A DNA stretch of 64,000 nt from Rikenellaceae bacterium (GCA_015059715.1 SUZV01000010.1:41621-105620), one strand, 5' to 3'. Shown: positions 1 through 8,478, counted from the first letter of the stretch. The notes: generated by a model from the letters alone, not told the origin. Translations and numbers: made by a program.

Positions 1-1326
1 TATGCCGCCCACAAGCTGATATACCGTCTCCGAGAGCTTACCCTTGAAGGGCACACGTCCCACGATACCCTCGGGCACGAGCTTCATGATGTTACCCTCC
101 GAGCCCTTCTGGAAGTAGCGGTCTGCCGAGCCTGCCTTCATCGCGTCGATAGAGCCCATACCTCTGTATGCCTTGAACTTACGGCCGTTGTAGATGATTG
201 TCTCGCCTGGTGACTCCTCCGTACCTGCGAACATCGAGCCTACCATCACGCAGTTGCCACCTGCGGCCAACGCCTTGACTATGTCGCCCGAGTAGCGCAG
301 ACCACCATCGGCGATGATGGGCACGCCAGCCTTCTTGGCCTCGGTAGAGGCGGCATATATTGCCGAGAGCTGTGGCACACCCACGCCTGCGATGATACGT
401 GTGGTACATATCGAGCCTGGACCTATGCCCACCTTGATGCCGTCGGCACCATTCTCGATGAGGTACTTGGCAGCCTCGGCCGTTGCGATGTTACCCACGA
501 CAACGTCCAAGTTTGGATAGGTAGCCTTAATCTGCTTGAGCAGCGTGACTACGCCCTTGGTATGGCCATGTGCCGAGTCGAGGACTACGGCATCGACCTC
601 CTCGGCCACGAGGGCTGCTACGCGCTCCATAGCATCGGGTGTGATGCCTATGCCCGCAGCCACGCGCAGACGACCCTTGGCATCCTTGCAGGCGTTGGGG
701 TTATCCTTGAGCTTGGTGATGTCGCGATAGGTGATAAGTCCTATGAGCTTGCCGTTGTTGTCTACTACGGGGAGCTTCTCAATCTTATTTGCGAGGAGTA
801 TCTCGGCTGCCGACTTAAGGTCTTTCTCGTGTGTTGTCACGATGTTCTCCTTGGTCATCACGTCGTCTATGAGGCGTGACATATCGCTCTGGAACCTCAG
901 GTCGCGGTTTGTTACGATGCCTATGAGCATACCCTCGTCGTCGACTACGGGGATGCCGCCAATCTTATTCTCCTGCATCAGCTGCAACGCATCGCCTACG
1001 GTGTTGCTCTTGAGTATTGTCACGGGGTCGTATATCATACCGCTCTCGGCACGCTTTACGCGGCGCACGTGTGCTGCCTGCGCGGCGATAGACATATTCT
1101 TATGAATCACGCCAATGCCACCCTCGCGAGCCAATGCTATGGCCAATGTAGCCTCGGTTACGGTGTCCATTGCCGCCGAGACGATAGGTATGTTAAGTGA
1201 TATATTTCGAGAGAAACGACCTTGTGTCGAGACCTCGCGAGGCAGTACCTCAGAGTAGGCTGGTACGAGCAACACATCGTCGAATGTCAAACCTGTTGGC
1301 AGTACCCTTTCATCGATAAAAGACAT
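1..1326 (-). CDS. guaB: IMP dehydrogenase (3' end outside window)
   Basis: Catalyses NAD-dependent oxidation of IMP to XMP, the committed step of guanine nucleotide synthesis in the cytosol. Reading the minus strand from ATG at 1326 gives 442 codons with no stop before the window edge. A complete family member is about 490 residues, so roughly the last 50 are missing. The N-terminus (MSFIDERVLPTGLTFDDVLL) is typical. Two CBS domains occupy about residues 95-205, including GGIPVVDDEGM and EKLPVVDNNGK. The catalytic loop GPGSICTTR places the nucleophilic Cys at about residue 307, and the flap/active-site segment YRGMGSIDAM follows. A Bacteroidetes-type promoter lies about 70 bp upstream, and beyond it a 9-bp tandem repeat array begins. 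Identity is secure. Confidence 0.97.
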   Translation of the reverse strand, partial: MSFIDERVLPTGLTFDDVLLVPAYSEVLPREVSTQGRFSRNISLNIPIVSAAMDTVTEATLAIALAREGGIGVIHKNMSIAAQAAHVRRVKRAESGMIYDPVTILKSNTVGDALQLMQENKIGGIPVVDDEGMLIGIVTNRDLRFQSDMSRLIDDVMTKENIVTTHEKDLKSAAEILLANKIEKLPVVDNNGKLIGLITYRDITKLKDNPNACKDAKGRLRVAAGIGITPDAMERVAALVAEEVDAVVLDSAHGHTKGVVTLLKQIKATYPNLDVVVGNIATAEAAKYLIENGADGIKVGIGPGSICTTRIIAGVGVPQLSAIYAASTEAKKAGVPIIADGGLRYSGDIVKALAAGGNCVMVGSMFAGTEESPGETIIYNGRKFKAYRGMGSIDAMKAGSADRYFQKGSEGNIMKLVPEGIVGRVPFKGKLSETVYQLVGGI

Positions 1327-1398
1327 GGCAAACTACGTTTTAAGGCTCTTGTCACAGCTGTTACCTCTGTCACAGAGCGAAGGTTAATATGTTGCGCG

Positions 1399-1429
1399 CA
1401 AAATTACTATTTTTTTTCGAGAAAAGCAA
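1399..1429 (-). promoter_or_regulatory. guaB promoter, Bacteroidetes type
   Basis: On the minus strand a -7 element TAATTTTG (plus 1399-1406) is preceded by CTTG (plus 1427-1430) with a 20-bp spacer. This fits the TTG/TTTG-N19-21-TAnnTTTG consensus of Bacteroidetes. It leaves a leader of about 65 nt before the guaB start. Confidence 0.6.
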
Positions 1430-1450
1430 GAGTATCGTATATTTTTAAGA

Positions 1451-1650
1451 TGCGTTCGCCTGCGTTCGGCTACGTTCGGTGCGTTCGGTGCGTTCGGTGC
1501 GTTCGGTGCGTTCGGTGCGTTCGGTGCGTTCGGTGCGTTCGGCGCGTTCGGGCGTTCGCTGCGTTCGGGCGTTCGGCGCGTTCGGCGCGTTCGGCGCGTT
1601 CGCTGCGTTCGGTGCGTTCGGTGCGTTCGCCTGCGTTCGGGCGTTCGGCC
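1451..1650. repeat. 9-bp tandem repeat array (GCGTTCGGT units)
   Basis: About 200 bp built from roughly 22 copies of the nonamer GCGTTCGGT with variants (GCGTTCGGC, GCGTTCGCT, GCGTTCGGG). A few units are shortened. Because the period is a multiple of three, all frames stay open and give artefactual repeat ORFs of the RSVRSV type. An inverted counterpart lies at 3411-3587, on the far side of the RepA-like gene. It begins about 20 bp upstream of the guaB promoter. Confidence 0.95.
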
Positions 1651-1662
1651 TATTGTCCGCGA

Positions 1663-1847
1663 CCGTCTTATCGTCTTATTGTCTTATCGTCTTATCGTCT
1701 TTAGTTTTTTAAGACAATAGGACATTAAGACCATAAGACATTACGAGGTCGGGTATCAAACGTCTTATCGTCTTATCGTCCTATCGTCCTATCGTCTTAT
1801 TGTCTTTATTCTTTTAGGACATTAAGACTTTAAGACATTAAGACATT
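1663..1847. repeat. Two 8-bp-period repeat hairpins
   Basis: Two consecutive units (about 1663-1744 and 1761-1847). Each starts with tandem CGTCTTAT octamers, passes through an A/T-rich turn, and returns with tandem AAGACATT-type octamers that are the reverse complement. Each unit can therefore fold into a long imperfect hairpin. Each ends with ACGAGGTCGGG(T/C)ATCA. Similar modules occur at 10101-10160, 38040-38150 and 40199-40281. Confidence 0.9.
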
Positions 1848-1854
1848 ACGAGGT

Positions 1855-2017
1855 CGGGCATCACAACAAACCACAACAACGAAAACCCTTAAACTCCCCT
1901 TAAACTACCCTTTAGCTCGCTGCAAGCGAGCGCACTACTCCTTAGCAAGCTCTGCTTGCGCACTACCCTTACAGCTTTAGCTGTCACCGCAAGGTGAAGT
2001 AACGGCTCAGTCGTTAC
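1855..2017 (+). repeat. Composite small-hairpin array, copy 1
   Basis: A linker (TCACAACAAACCACAACAAC) follows the octamer hairpin. Then come five short stem-loops separated by ACTACCCTTTAG-like spacers: GCTCGCTGCAAGCGAGC (1915-1931), GCAAGCTCTGCTTGC (1945-1959), CAGCTTTAGCTG (1972-1983), CACCGCAAGGTG (1985-1996) and GTAACG/CGTTAC (1999-2017). The same order, inverted, is seen at 9979-10160, with variants at 38150-38281 and 55216-55674. Confidence 0.88.
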
Positions 2018-2071
2018 TACCACTTCTACATAAAAATTTTACCCTAAAAGTAAAAATATTTATCAAAATAC

Positions 2072-2102
2072 TTGACTTAGGGGTTAAATTGTTGTATATT
2101 TG
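2072..2102 (+). promoter_or_regulatory. Promoter of the RepA-like gene
   Basis: TTG (2072-2074) and TATATTTG (2095-2102) with a 20-bp spacer match the Bacteroidetes consensus. The predicted start is about 2110, giving a leader of some 200 nt that contains the AT-rich palindromic stretch. Confidence 0.6.
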
Positions 2103-2164
2103 TACCCAGATAGCAGGATAACAGCAACGGTAACTACAGAGATAGCGATAGGTACAACCACAGA

Positions 2165-2300
2165 GGTAACTATATACATATATAACTCTATATATACATA
2201 TATTTATATATGTACCGCCCCTTCTATATAGTTATATATAGCTATATATACAACTATATATATCTATCTCTGTAAGTAGCTATGCATATACCTAATAACT
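2165..2300. other. AT-rich palindromic stretch before RepA-like gene
   Basis: About 130 bp dominated by overlapping TATATA-type inverted repeats (CTATATA, TATATAG, ACATATAT, TATATGTA), broken only by a short GC patch near 2215. It sits directly upstream of a replication-type ATPase. That position would suit an origin, a recombination site or a structured leader. I cannot distinguish these by reading. Confidence 0.55.
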
Positions 2301-2316
2301 AATATATTGATAGCCT

Positions 2317-3408
2317 ATGAGTAACTTTACAGAATCAGTAGAGCGAAAGTTAAGTAATTTAACATTCGCAGCACCATCCTCGCCAGTGCCCGAGGGTGGC
2401 GAGATGGAGAGGGCACTACGAAAGATGGAGTATGACCGCGTAGAGGATATGCTCAAAAATTACATCGTAGATGTCACGCAGCAGCTACCCGACATTGAGC
2501 CACTTATATCTATCAACGGTAGCTGCATATGCTCGCGCGGTAACATCTCGGCGATATGTGGCGAGGCAAAGTCGCGCAAGACATTCCTCACCTCGGCACT
2601 CGTAGCCTCGGCAATGGCCATACGCGCCAAGTGTATCAACAACTTCAAGAGTGTCGATAGCAACCTCAGCCTCACCTGCCTATGGATAGATACCGAGCAG
2701 GGGCAGCCCCACGTCCGCAAGGTCATAGAGCGCATAAGCGCGATGACGGGGGCCAAGGCTGGAGGACTACCCGTAGAGCCACGCCTTACGACGCTATCGC
2801 TGCGCGAGGAGCCGCCAGCCAAGCGCAAGGAGATATTCATCGATGCCCTCTTCCACTACCCCTACGACTTAGTGGTCATCGACGGCATTGCCGACCTACA
2901 GCGCAACACCAATGACCTTGAGGAGAGCGATGCCTTGGTGGCCGAGCTTATGGCACTCTCGACAAGGACAAACACACATATTATCTGTGTGTTGCACACC
3001 AACCCTGGCAGCGACAAGGCGCGTGGTCACCTCGGCTCATCGCTACAGCGTAAGGCCGAGACGGTAATCTACGTACACCGCAGTGGCGACAGCACCATCG
3101 TCGAGCCTCAGTTCTGCCGTAACGAGTCCTTCGAGCGTTTCGCCTTTATGGTCAACGAGGAGGGCATCCCCGAGCTGTGTGACCTCCCCGTAGAGCCTCT
3201 TAAGGAGGATATCGTGGCCCACGTGCTGCGCGAGGAGTATGGTGGCGTTGTCGAGCGCGAGGTATTCATAAATAGGATTATGGCGGCTATGCACCTTGTA
3301 CGTAGTGCCGCACGTATGCGCATCAATCGCGCCGTAAAGCGCGGTGCTATCATTGCCGATGGCGAATACTTTAAGGTGCCGCAAGCACCGTTGGGCGGTG
3401 AGTCGTGA
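2317..3408 (+). CDS. RepA-like AAA (RecA-fold) ATPase of mobile-element type
   Basis: A 363-residue protein of the AAA_25/RSF1010 RepA-like class, ring ATPases or helicases often carried by Bacteroidales mobilisable islands and plasmids. A Walker A-like loop GEAKSRKT lies near residue 88, after the strand GNISAIC. Walker B is DLVVIDGIADL near residue 188. A RecA-type sensor segment VLHTNPGSDKARGHLGSS is near 228. The C-terminal third (about 290-355) looks like a small winged-helix DNA-binding region. The N-terminal 50 residues look unstructured. No integrase, mobilisation or primase gene is nearby, so this may be a remnant of an element. The 9-bp array starts two bases after the stop codon. 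Function in DNA metabolism is inferred from the fold; no substrate can be named. Confidence 0.75.
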   Translation: MSNFTESVERKLSNLTFAAPSSPVPEGGEMERALRKMEYDRVEDMLKNYIVDVTQQLPDIEPLISINGSCICSRGNISAICGEAKSRKTFLTSALVASAMAIRAKCINNFKSVDSNLSLTCLWIDTEQGQPHVRKVIERISAMTGAKAGGLPVEPRLTTLSLREEPPAKRKEIFIDALFHYPYDLVVIDGIADLQRNTNDLEESDALVAELMALSTRTNTHIICVLHTNPGSDKARGHLGSSLQRKAETVIYVHRSGDSTIVEPQFCRNESFERFAFMVNEEGIPELCDLPVEPLKEDIVAHVLREEYGGVVEREVFINRIMAAMHLVRSAARMRINRAVKRGAIIADGEYFKVPQAPLGGES

Positions 3409-3410
3409 TG

Positions 3411-3587
3411 CCCGAACGCCCGAACGCACCGAACGCGCCGAACGCACCGAACGCACCGAACGCACCGAACGCACCGAACGCATCGAACGCGCCGAACGCA
3501 CCGAACGCCCGAACGCACCGAACGCACCGAACGCCCGAACGCACCGAACGCACCGAACGCAGCGAACGCACCGAACGCAGCGTTCGC
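3411..3587. repeat. 9-bp tandem repeat array, inverted copy
   Basis: About 19 units of CGAACGCAC and variants, the reverse complement of the 1451-1650 array. It starts immediately after the RepA-like stop codon and ends in GAACGCAGCGTTCGC, a local palindrome. The two arrays are inverted with respect to each other and enclose 1.75 kb. Confidence 0.95.
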
Positions 3588-3665
3588 AATGGTGTTCGTA
3601 GTCGCTATCATCTGTACCCATATAGACCAATCAAAATATCTATGACCTAACCAAAACCACTATTT

Positions 3666-4265
3666 ATGACAAGACTTACATCATCTATTTTGCTCCTTGT
3701 TGCCGTAGTGGTGCTGGGGGTGAGCCTCTGGCACCTTGGGCGTGACAACCGTCGTCTAAAGGAGAATGTAGCAACGCTAAGCGAGGGCGTGACATACTAT
3801 CGCACACGTCTTGGGGCCTCGGCAGCCTCGGTGGCGCGTATGCAGATGACCATACGCGAGCTGCGCGAGCAGCGCGAGCGCGACATCGACGAGATACGCT
3901 CCCTCGGCCTGCGCCTTAGACGTGTACAAAGCTACGCAACGGCAGCGACACTCGCGACACTGCACCTTAACATCCCCATCTCGGCAGATAGTGCGCAACT
4001 CTCTTATAATGAGTGCGATAGCGTGATAGGTAAGACGCAATACCGCTTCGACTACTCGACGGCGTGGATGCGCGTGTGGGGGATTATAAGGCGCGATACG
4101 CTGATGCTCGATTATCGCTCTGTAGACACCCTGCATCAGGTTATACATCGTGTGCCGCGCAAGTTTCTCTTCTTTCGTTTCGGCACTAAGGGCATACGTC
4201 AGGAGGTGTGGAGCTCAAACCCCCACACACGCCTCGTCTACAGCGAGTATATAGAGCTTAGGTAG
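3666..4265 (+). CDS. Membrane-anchored coiled-coil protein, unknown function
   Basis: A 199-residue protein that I do not recognise firmly. One N-terminal membrane segment (about residues 5-23) is followed by an Arg/Glu-rich coiled coil (about 25-78, including the heptad-like stretch MTIRELREQRERDIDEIRSL). A C-terminal globular part (about 95-199) contains several aromatic beta-strand-like segments (CDSVIGKTQYRFDYSTAWM). The topology suggests a single-pass protein with the C-terminus outside the cytoplasm. Short proteins of this layout occur in Bacteroidales mobile elements, which fits the adjacent RepA-like gene. It is followed by a terminator-like hairpin shared with convergent rpoD. Confidence 0.7.
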   Translation: MTRLTSSILLLVAVVVLGVSLWHLGRDNRRLKENVATLSEGVTYYRTRLGASAASVARMQMTIRELREQRERDIDEIRSLGLRLRRVQSYATAATLATLHLNIPISADSAQLSYNECDSVIGKTQYRFDYSTAWMRVWGIIRRDTLMLDYRSVDTLHQVIHRVPRKFLFFRFGTKGIRQEVWSSNPHTRLVYSEYIELR

Positions 4266-4277
4266 GGGCCCATAAAG

Positions 4278-4322
4278 AATGAGTCCCTATGATAGCGATA
4301 ACGCTCCACATAGGGACCCATT
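4278..4322. terminator. Convergent-gene hairpin, rpoD terminator
   Basis: AATGAGTCCCTATG pairs with CATAGGGACCCATT around a loop containing ATAGCGATAACGC. The T-rich tail (TTCTTTATG) is on the minus strand, so it best serves rpoD. A near-relative with a similar loop is at 20591-20654. Confidence 0.7.
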
Positions 4323-4344
4323 AAAACCATTACTCACTACTCAA

Positions 4345-5205
4345 TTATCCGAGATAGGACTTAAGCAGTGCGCTGCGCTGTGACTGGCGGAGCTTGCGGA
4401 TAGCCTTCTCCTTAATCTGGCGGACGCGCTCACGTGTAAGGTCGAACTTCTCGCCTATCTCTTCAAGGGTCATCTCCGAGCAGCCGATGCCGAAGAAGTA
4501 GCGGATGATATCCCTCTCGCGCTCGGTGAGTATCTCAAGGGCGCGCTCCACCTCCGTAGCTAACGACTCGTTGATAAGACCTTTGTCGGCATTGGGCGAG
4601 TCGGTATTTACCAACACGTCGAGCAGCGAGTTATCCTCGCCATCGGCAAAGGGGGCATCTACCGAGATGTGGCGACCTGCAACACGCAGCGTGTCGGTAA
4701 CCTTCTCCTTGGGTAGCTCAAGCTCGTTGGCTAACTCCTCGGCCGAGGGCGTGCGCTCGTGCTCCTGCTCGAAGCGCGCAAAGGCCTTGTTAATCTTGTT
4801 TAGCGAGCCCACCTGGTTGAGCGGCAGACGCACGATACGCGACTGCTCGGCCAAGGCCTGCAATATCGACTGGCGTATCCACCATACGGCATACGATATG
4901 AACTTAAAGCCTCGTGTCTCGTCGAACTTCTCGGCAGCCTTGATAAGTCCAAGGTTACCCTCGTTGATAAGGTCGGGCAGGCTAAGACCCTGATTCTGGT
5001 ACTGCTTAGCTACCGAGACTACGAAGCGTAGATTTGCTTTGGTGAGTTTTTCGAGAGCCTCCTGGTCGCCCTTGCGGATGCGCTGGGCGAGTTCTACCTC
5101 CTCCTCTACAGATATAAGCTCCTCTTTACCAATCTCCTGAAGGTACTTGTCGAGCGAGGCACTCTCGCGGTTAGTAATCGACTTAGTAATCTTTAATTGA
5201 CGCAT
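4345..5205 (-). CDS. rpoD: Primary RNA polymerase sigma-70 factor
   Basis: Housekeeping sigma factor (RpoD/SigA family) that directs RNA polymerase to promoters. At 286 residues it has the short Bacteroidetes form, lacking the long N-terminal region 1.1 of proteobacterial RpoD. Visible regions: 1.2 ([20 protein letters not shown]), 2.1-2.4 ([44 protein letters not shown]), 3 (about residues 125-190) and 4.2 ([18 protein letters not shown]). This factor would read the unusual TTTG/TAnnTTTG promoters found in this window. It is convergent with the unknown membrane protein and divergent from era. Confidence 0.97.
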   Translation of the reverse strand: MRQLKITKSITNRESASLDKYLQEIGKEELISVEEEVELAQRIRKGDQEALEKLTKANLRFVVSVAKQYQNQGLSLPDLINEGNLGLIKAAEKFDETRGFKFISYAVWWIRQSILQALAEQSRIVRLPLNQVGSLNKINKAFARFEQEHERTPSAEELANELELPKEKVTDTLRVAGRHISVDAPFADGEDNSLLDVLVNTDSPNADKGLINESLATEVERALEILTERERDIIRYFFGIGCSEMTLEEIGEKFDLTRERVRQIKEKAIRKLRQSQRSALLKSYLG

Positions 5206-5306
5206 AAAATCTTACTCCTATTACAACAATTATTCCGAAATCCTTTGTTTACGTCACTATATACGCTCGGGGTGCTATATTTGTTTCACTCGGCCGAGGG
5301 AAAAGT

Positions 5307-5337
5307 TTTGACCTTTGCCAAAAAAGTGTTATATTTG
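5307..5337 (+). promoter_or_regulatory. era promoter
   Basis: TTTG (5307-5310) and TATATTTG (5330-5337), spacer 19 bp, match the Bacteroidetes consensus closely. The leader then contains two copies of a 20-bp repeat before the start codon. Confidence 0.7.
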
Positions 5338-5354
5338 CAAGTTCGTATATACAT

Positions 5355-5395
5355 AAGTATCGAATAAAATCGTTTAAGTATCGAATAAAATCGTT
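5355..5395 (+). repeat. Tandem 20-bp duplication in era leader
   Basis: AAGTATCGAATAAAATCGTT occurs at 5355-5374 and again at 5376-5395, separated by one T. The two copies are identical. They lie between the predicted transcription start and the era start codon. Confidence 0.9.
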
Positions 5396-5412
5396 AACAA
5401 CATAAAAACAGT

Positions 5413-6297
5413 ATGGCACACCGCAGTGGCTTCGTAAATATCATCGGTAACCCGAATGTCGGCAAGTCGACGCTCATGAACCAGCTCGTCGGCGAGCGAC
5501 TATCGATTATCACCGCCAAGGCGCAAACTACGCGCCACAGGATTATGGGGGTTGTCAATGGCGACGACTTCCAGATTGTCTACTCCGATACCCCGGGTAT
5601 CCTCAAGCCAAACTACAAGCTACAGGAGAAGATGATGAAGTTCGTGCGCGGAGCTATCACCGATGCCGATGTGCTCCTCTACGTCACCGATACCGTAGAG
5701 GATACCACGCGCTCGGAGGATATAATAGCAAAGATTGCCCTCTCGGGCATCCCTACCATTGTGGTAATCAACAAGATAGACCTCACCACGCCCGATAAGC
5801 TTGAGGCGTTGGTGGCAAAGTGGCAGGAGCGACTCCCCGAGGCTGTCGTGGCACCCTGCTCGGCAAAGGAGAGGTTCAACATCGAGGGTATCTTTGACCT
5901 TATATTGGCGCGTCTGCCCGAGGGCGAGCCCTTCTACCCGAAGGATACGCTGACGGATAAGACGCTGCGCTTCTTCGCCTCGGAGATTATCCGCGAGAAG
6001 ATACTTCTCAACTACGACAAGGAGATACCATACTCGTGCGAGATAGCCATCGAGAGCTATAAGGAGGAGGCTACGATAGACCGCATACAGGCGACGATAT
6101 ATGTGTCGCGCGCCTCGCAGAAGGGCATAGTCATTGGACATAAGGGCGAGAAGCTTAAGCGCGTGGGCCAGGCGGCACGCCACGACCTTGAGGAGTTCCT
6201 CGGCAAGCGTGTCTACCTTGAGCTATACGTAAAGCTTAACGAGGAGTGGCGTAACTCCGAGGGCCAGCTCCGTAGATTCGGATATGAGTTGGAGTAG
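5413..6297 (+). CDS. era: GTPase Era, 30S ribosome assembly
   Basis: An essential GTPase that binds the 3' end of 16S rRNA and licenses 30S subunit maturation. The 294-residue length is typical. Motifs: G1 GNPNVGKS (residues 11-18), G2 TTRHR region, G3 DTPG, G4 NKID and G5 SAK. The C-terminal KH domain (about 205-290) carries the conserved GHKGEKLKRVGQAAR segment. The start ATG at 5413 follows an A-rich leader. Downstream is a TPR protein 55 bp away on the same strand, possibly co-transcribed. Confidence 0.97.
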   Translation: MAHRSGFVNIIGNPNVGKSTLMNQLVGERLSIITAKAQTTRHRIMGVVNGDDFQIVYSDTPGILKPNYKLQEKMMKFVRGAITDADVLLYVTDTVEDTTRSEDIIAKIALSGIPTIVVINKIDLTTPDKLEALVAKWQERLPEAVVAPCSAKERFNIEGIFDLILARLPEGEPFYPKDTLTDKTLRFFASEIIREKILLNYDKEIPYSCEIAIESYKEEATIDRIQATIYVSRASQKGIVIGHKGEKLKRVGQAARHDLEEFLGKRVYLELYVKLNEEWRNSEGQLRRFGYELE

Positions 6298-6352
6298 CGA
6301 GTAGGCAATTAGCAATCTTCCTTAGATAATAAGAAGCTGTTGAGCACAGACA

Positions 6353-8359
6353 ATGAGAGGCATTATAGTCGGCATACTACTTTTTCTTACGTTGATACTC
6401 CCACGCGAGGTGTCGGCGCAGTACAACCGTAACTATATCTACTGGGTGGGACAGCAGTGTATGGCCGACAACAACTACCGCGAGGCTATCGAGGTGCTTA
6501 ACGTGTTGCTGCGTCACGATGCCGAGGACTTCGATGCCTACTTCCTGCGCGGCATAGCCAAGTATAATATGGACGACTTGGTGGGTGCCGATAGCGACTT
6601 TAGCCACGCCGTAGAGCTCAACCCCGTCTTTACGGGTGCCTTCTACTACCGCGCCATCACGCGCTCGCGCCTCGGCAACTACGACGATGCCCTTGCGGAC
6701 TTCCGCCAAGCCATAGAGCTGCGCCCCGACCTGCCCGACCCCTACTATAGTCGTGGTGTCACGCGCCTGCTCAACCAGCAGTTCGAGGCCGCCATCGAGG
6801 ACTTCAACAAGTATATACGTTACGAGAAGCGCAACGTCGCCGCCTACATCAACCGAGGCACAAGCTACCTCTACCTTAAGGATACGCTGCGCGCCTTGGA
6901 GGACTACAACCAGGCGGTGCGCACCAATCGCGAGGACCCCGAGCCCTATAATCGTCGCGGTGTGCTCTATATGGAGCAGGAGCGTTTTCAGGAGGCGCAC
7001 GACGACTTCGACAAGGCCATAGCGTCGGATAGTAACTACGTTGCAGGCTACTTCAACCGCGCCATAGTGCGTAGCTATATGAGCCGCCCTGCCCTCGCGC
7101 TTAAGGACCTCGATAGAGTAGTAGAGCTCGACACCGCAAGCTCGTTAGGCTACTTTAATCGCGCCATAGTGCGCACCGAGGTGGGTGACTATAACCGCGC
7201 ATTGGAGGACTTCAACACCGTAGCTACGCTCGCACCCGAGAATGTGTTGGTATACTACAATAGGGCTATGCTCCACGCTCGCCTAGGCGATATAGATGCC
7301 GCCATAGATGACTATACGCACGCCATAGAGCTATATCCCGACTTTGCCAATGCCTATCTTCGACGTGCCTACCTTAGGCGTATGCGCCACGATGTGCGTG
7401 GTGCCGAGAGCGATGAGCGCACCGCGCAGCGTAAGATAGCCGAGCATAGCACGCGCCTTAGCGACCCCGACTACTCGATATATAGCGACACTACGCAGCG
7501 TCTTGATAAGCTGCTCTCGTTTGAGAGTAGCCTTTTGGAGCGTAACTTCGAGCGCATAGCCTCGACCTCGGTGCATGCTGGTGACGATGGCTTAAGGCTG
7601 ATACCTATGTTCCGTTTCACGCTCCTCGATGCCGATAGTGTGGAGATAGATAGGCGCGCTACGCGCTACGCTACGGAGCGTGTCAAGAGCTTTATCTTGC
7701 TCTTCGACAATAGCCGCCTAAGGCTCGACTGCCGCACTACGAACCTTGAGCCCGACACGCTTGTTGCCATAGACCGCCGTGTGGCAGAGCGCGCGCGCTT
7801 AAGTGGCAAGAAGGAGTGGACCGAGCTCTTCGAGAGGGGCATCTCGCAGTCGCTCATCAAGCAGTACACCAACGCTGTGGCGACATTTACCGAGGCTATA
7901 CACCTCAATCCTACAAATCCGTTCCTCTACCTTAACAGGGCGACTACGCGAGCCGAGATGATAGACTTTATCTCGTCGATAGATAACTCCTACCACTCTA
8001 TCACGCTCGATAGCGACCCTGCCAAGAGGCTCAATAACAATACATCGCGAAGCTATAGCTATGACGAGGCTATTGAGGATATAAACAAGGCTATAAAGCT
8101 CTATCCCGACTTTGCCGAGGCCTACTACAACCGCGCAAACCTGATGGCCATCTCGGGCAAGCTCCCCGAGGCTTATGAGGACTATACGCGAGCTATAGAG
8201 CTTGAGCCGAGTATGGGCGAGGCATACTACAACCGCGCATTATTGCAGATATTCCTCAAGGATACGCGCAAGGGGTGCTTGGACCTCTCGAAGGCTGGTG
8301 AGCTCGGTATCGAGTCGGCCTACGATATCCTCCGTCAGCTACAGGGTGCTAAGCACTAA
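6353..8359 (+). CDS. Exported TPR-repeat protein
   Basis: A 668-residue protein with an N-terminal signal peptide (MRGIIVGILLFLTLILP...VSA, cleavage near residue 23). Consecutive tetratricopeptide repeats cover about residues 25-345 and resume at about 500-660. Typical signatures recur: YNRAIVRSYMSRPALALKDL, YYNRAMLHARLGDIDAAIDD, AYYNRANLMAISGKLPEAYE. A middle segment (about 350-490) lacks clear repeats and may be a separate beta-containing domain. TPR arrays are protein-interaction scaffolds. This one should act in the periplasm or at the outer membrane. No partner can be named; era is the only close neighbour. Confidence 0.85.
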   Translation: MRGIIVGILLFLTLILPREVSAQYNRNYIYWVGQQCMADNNYREAIEVLNVLLRHDAEDFDAYFLRGIAKYNMDDLVGADSDFSHAVELNPVFTGAFYYRAITRSRLGNYDDALADFRQAIELRPDLPDPYYSRGVTRLLNQQFEAAIEDFNKYIRYEKRNVAAYINRGTSYLYLKDTLRALEDYNQAVRTNREDPEPYNRRGVLYMEQERFQEAHDDFDKAIASDSNYVAGYFNRAIVRSYMSRPALALKDLDRVVELDTASSLGYFNRAIVRTEVGDYNRALEDFNTVATLAPENVLVYYNRAMLHARLGDIDAAIDDYTHAIELYPDFANAYLRRAYLRRMRHDVRGAESDERTAQRKIAEHSTRLSDPDYSIYSDTTQRLDKLLSFESSLLERNFERIASTSVHAGDDGLRLIPMFRFTLLDADSVEIDRRATRYATERVKSFILLFDNSRLRLDCRTTNLEPDTLVAIDRRVAERARLSGKKEWTELFERGISQSLIKQYTNAVATFTEAIHLNPTNPFLYLNRATTRAEMIDFISSIDNSYHSITLDSDPAKRLNNNTSRSYSYDEAIEDINKAIKLYPDFAEAYYNRANLMAISGKLPEAYEDYTRAIELEPSMGEAYYNRALLQIFLKDTRKGCLDLSKAGELGIESAYDILRQLQGAKH

Positions 8360-8478
8360 GGTGACCACTTAGAGATGAGTAATGAGAGATTAGAGATAAC
8401 TGGAAAATAAGCTCATAGGAGCACCAAGAAACAGACACATACAAACTTAATTTATTAATAACTAAAACTTTAAACGTT

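Noticed and set aside
1222..1712. Plus-strand ORFs reading through the 9-bp array (RSVRSV-type protein)
   Set aside because: The period is a multiple of three, so every frame is open by construction. No plausible start or ribosome site, and the upstream part is antisense to guaB.
1663..1847. CRISPR array
   Set aside because: Repeat units are 8 bp with no spacers and no cas genes nearby.
3043..3650. Several ORFs on both strands through the 3411-3587 array
   Set aside because: Low-complexity translation of the repeat; they overlap the RepA-like gene in antisense.
2317..4265. Intact integrative element
   Set aside because: No integrase, mobilisation gene or attachment site is found; only a RepA-like gene and an unknown membrane protein.
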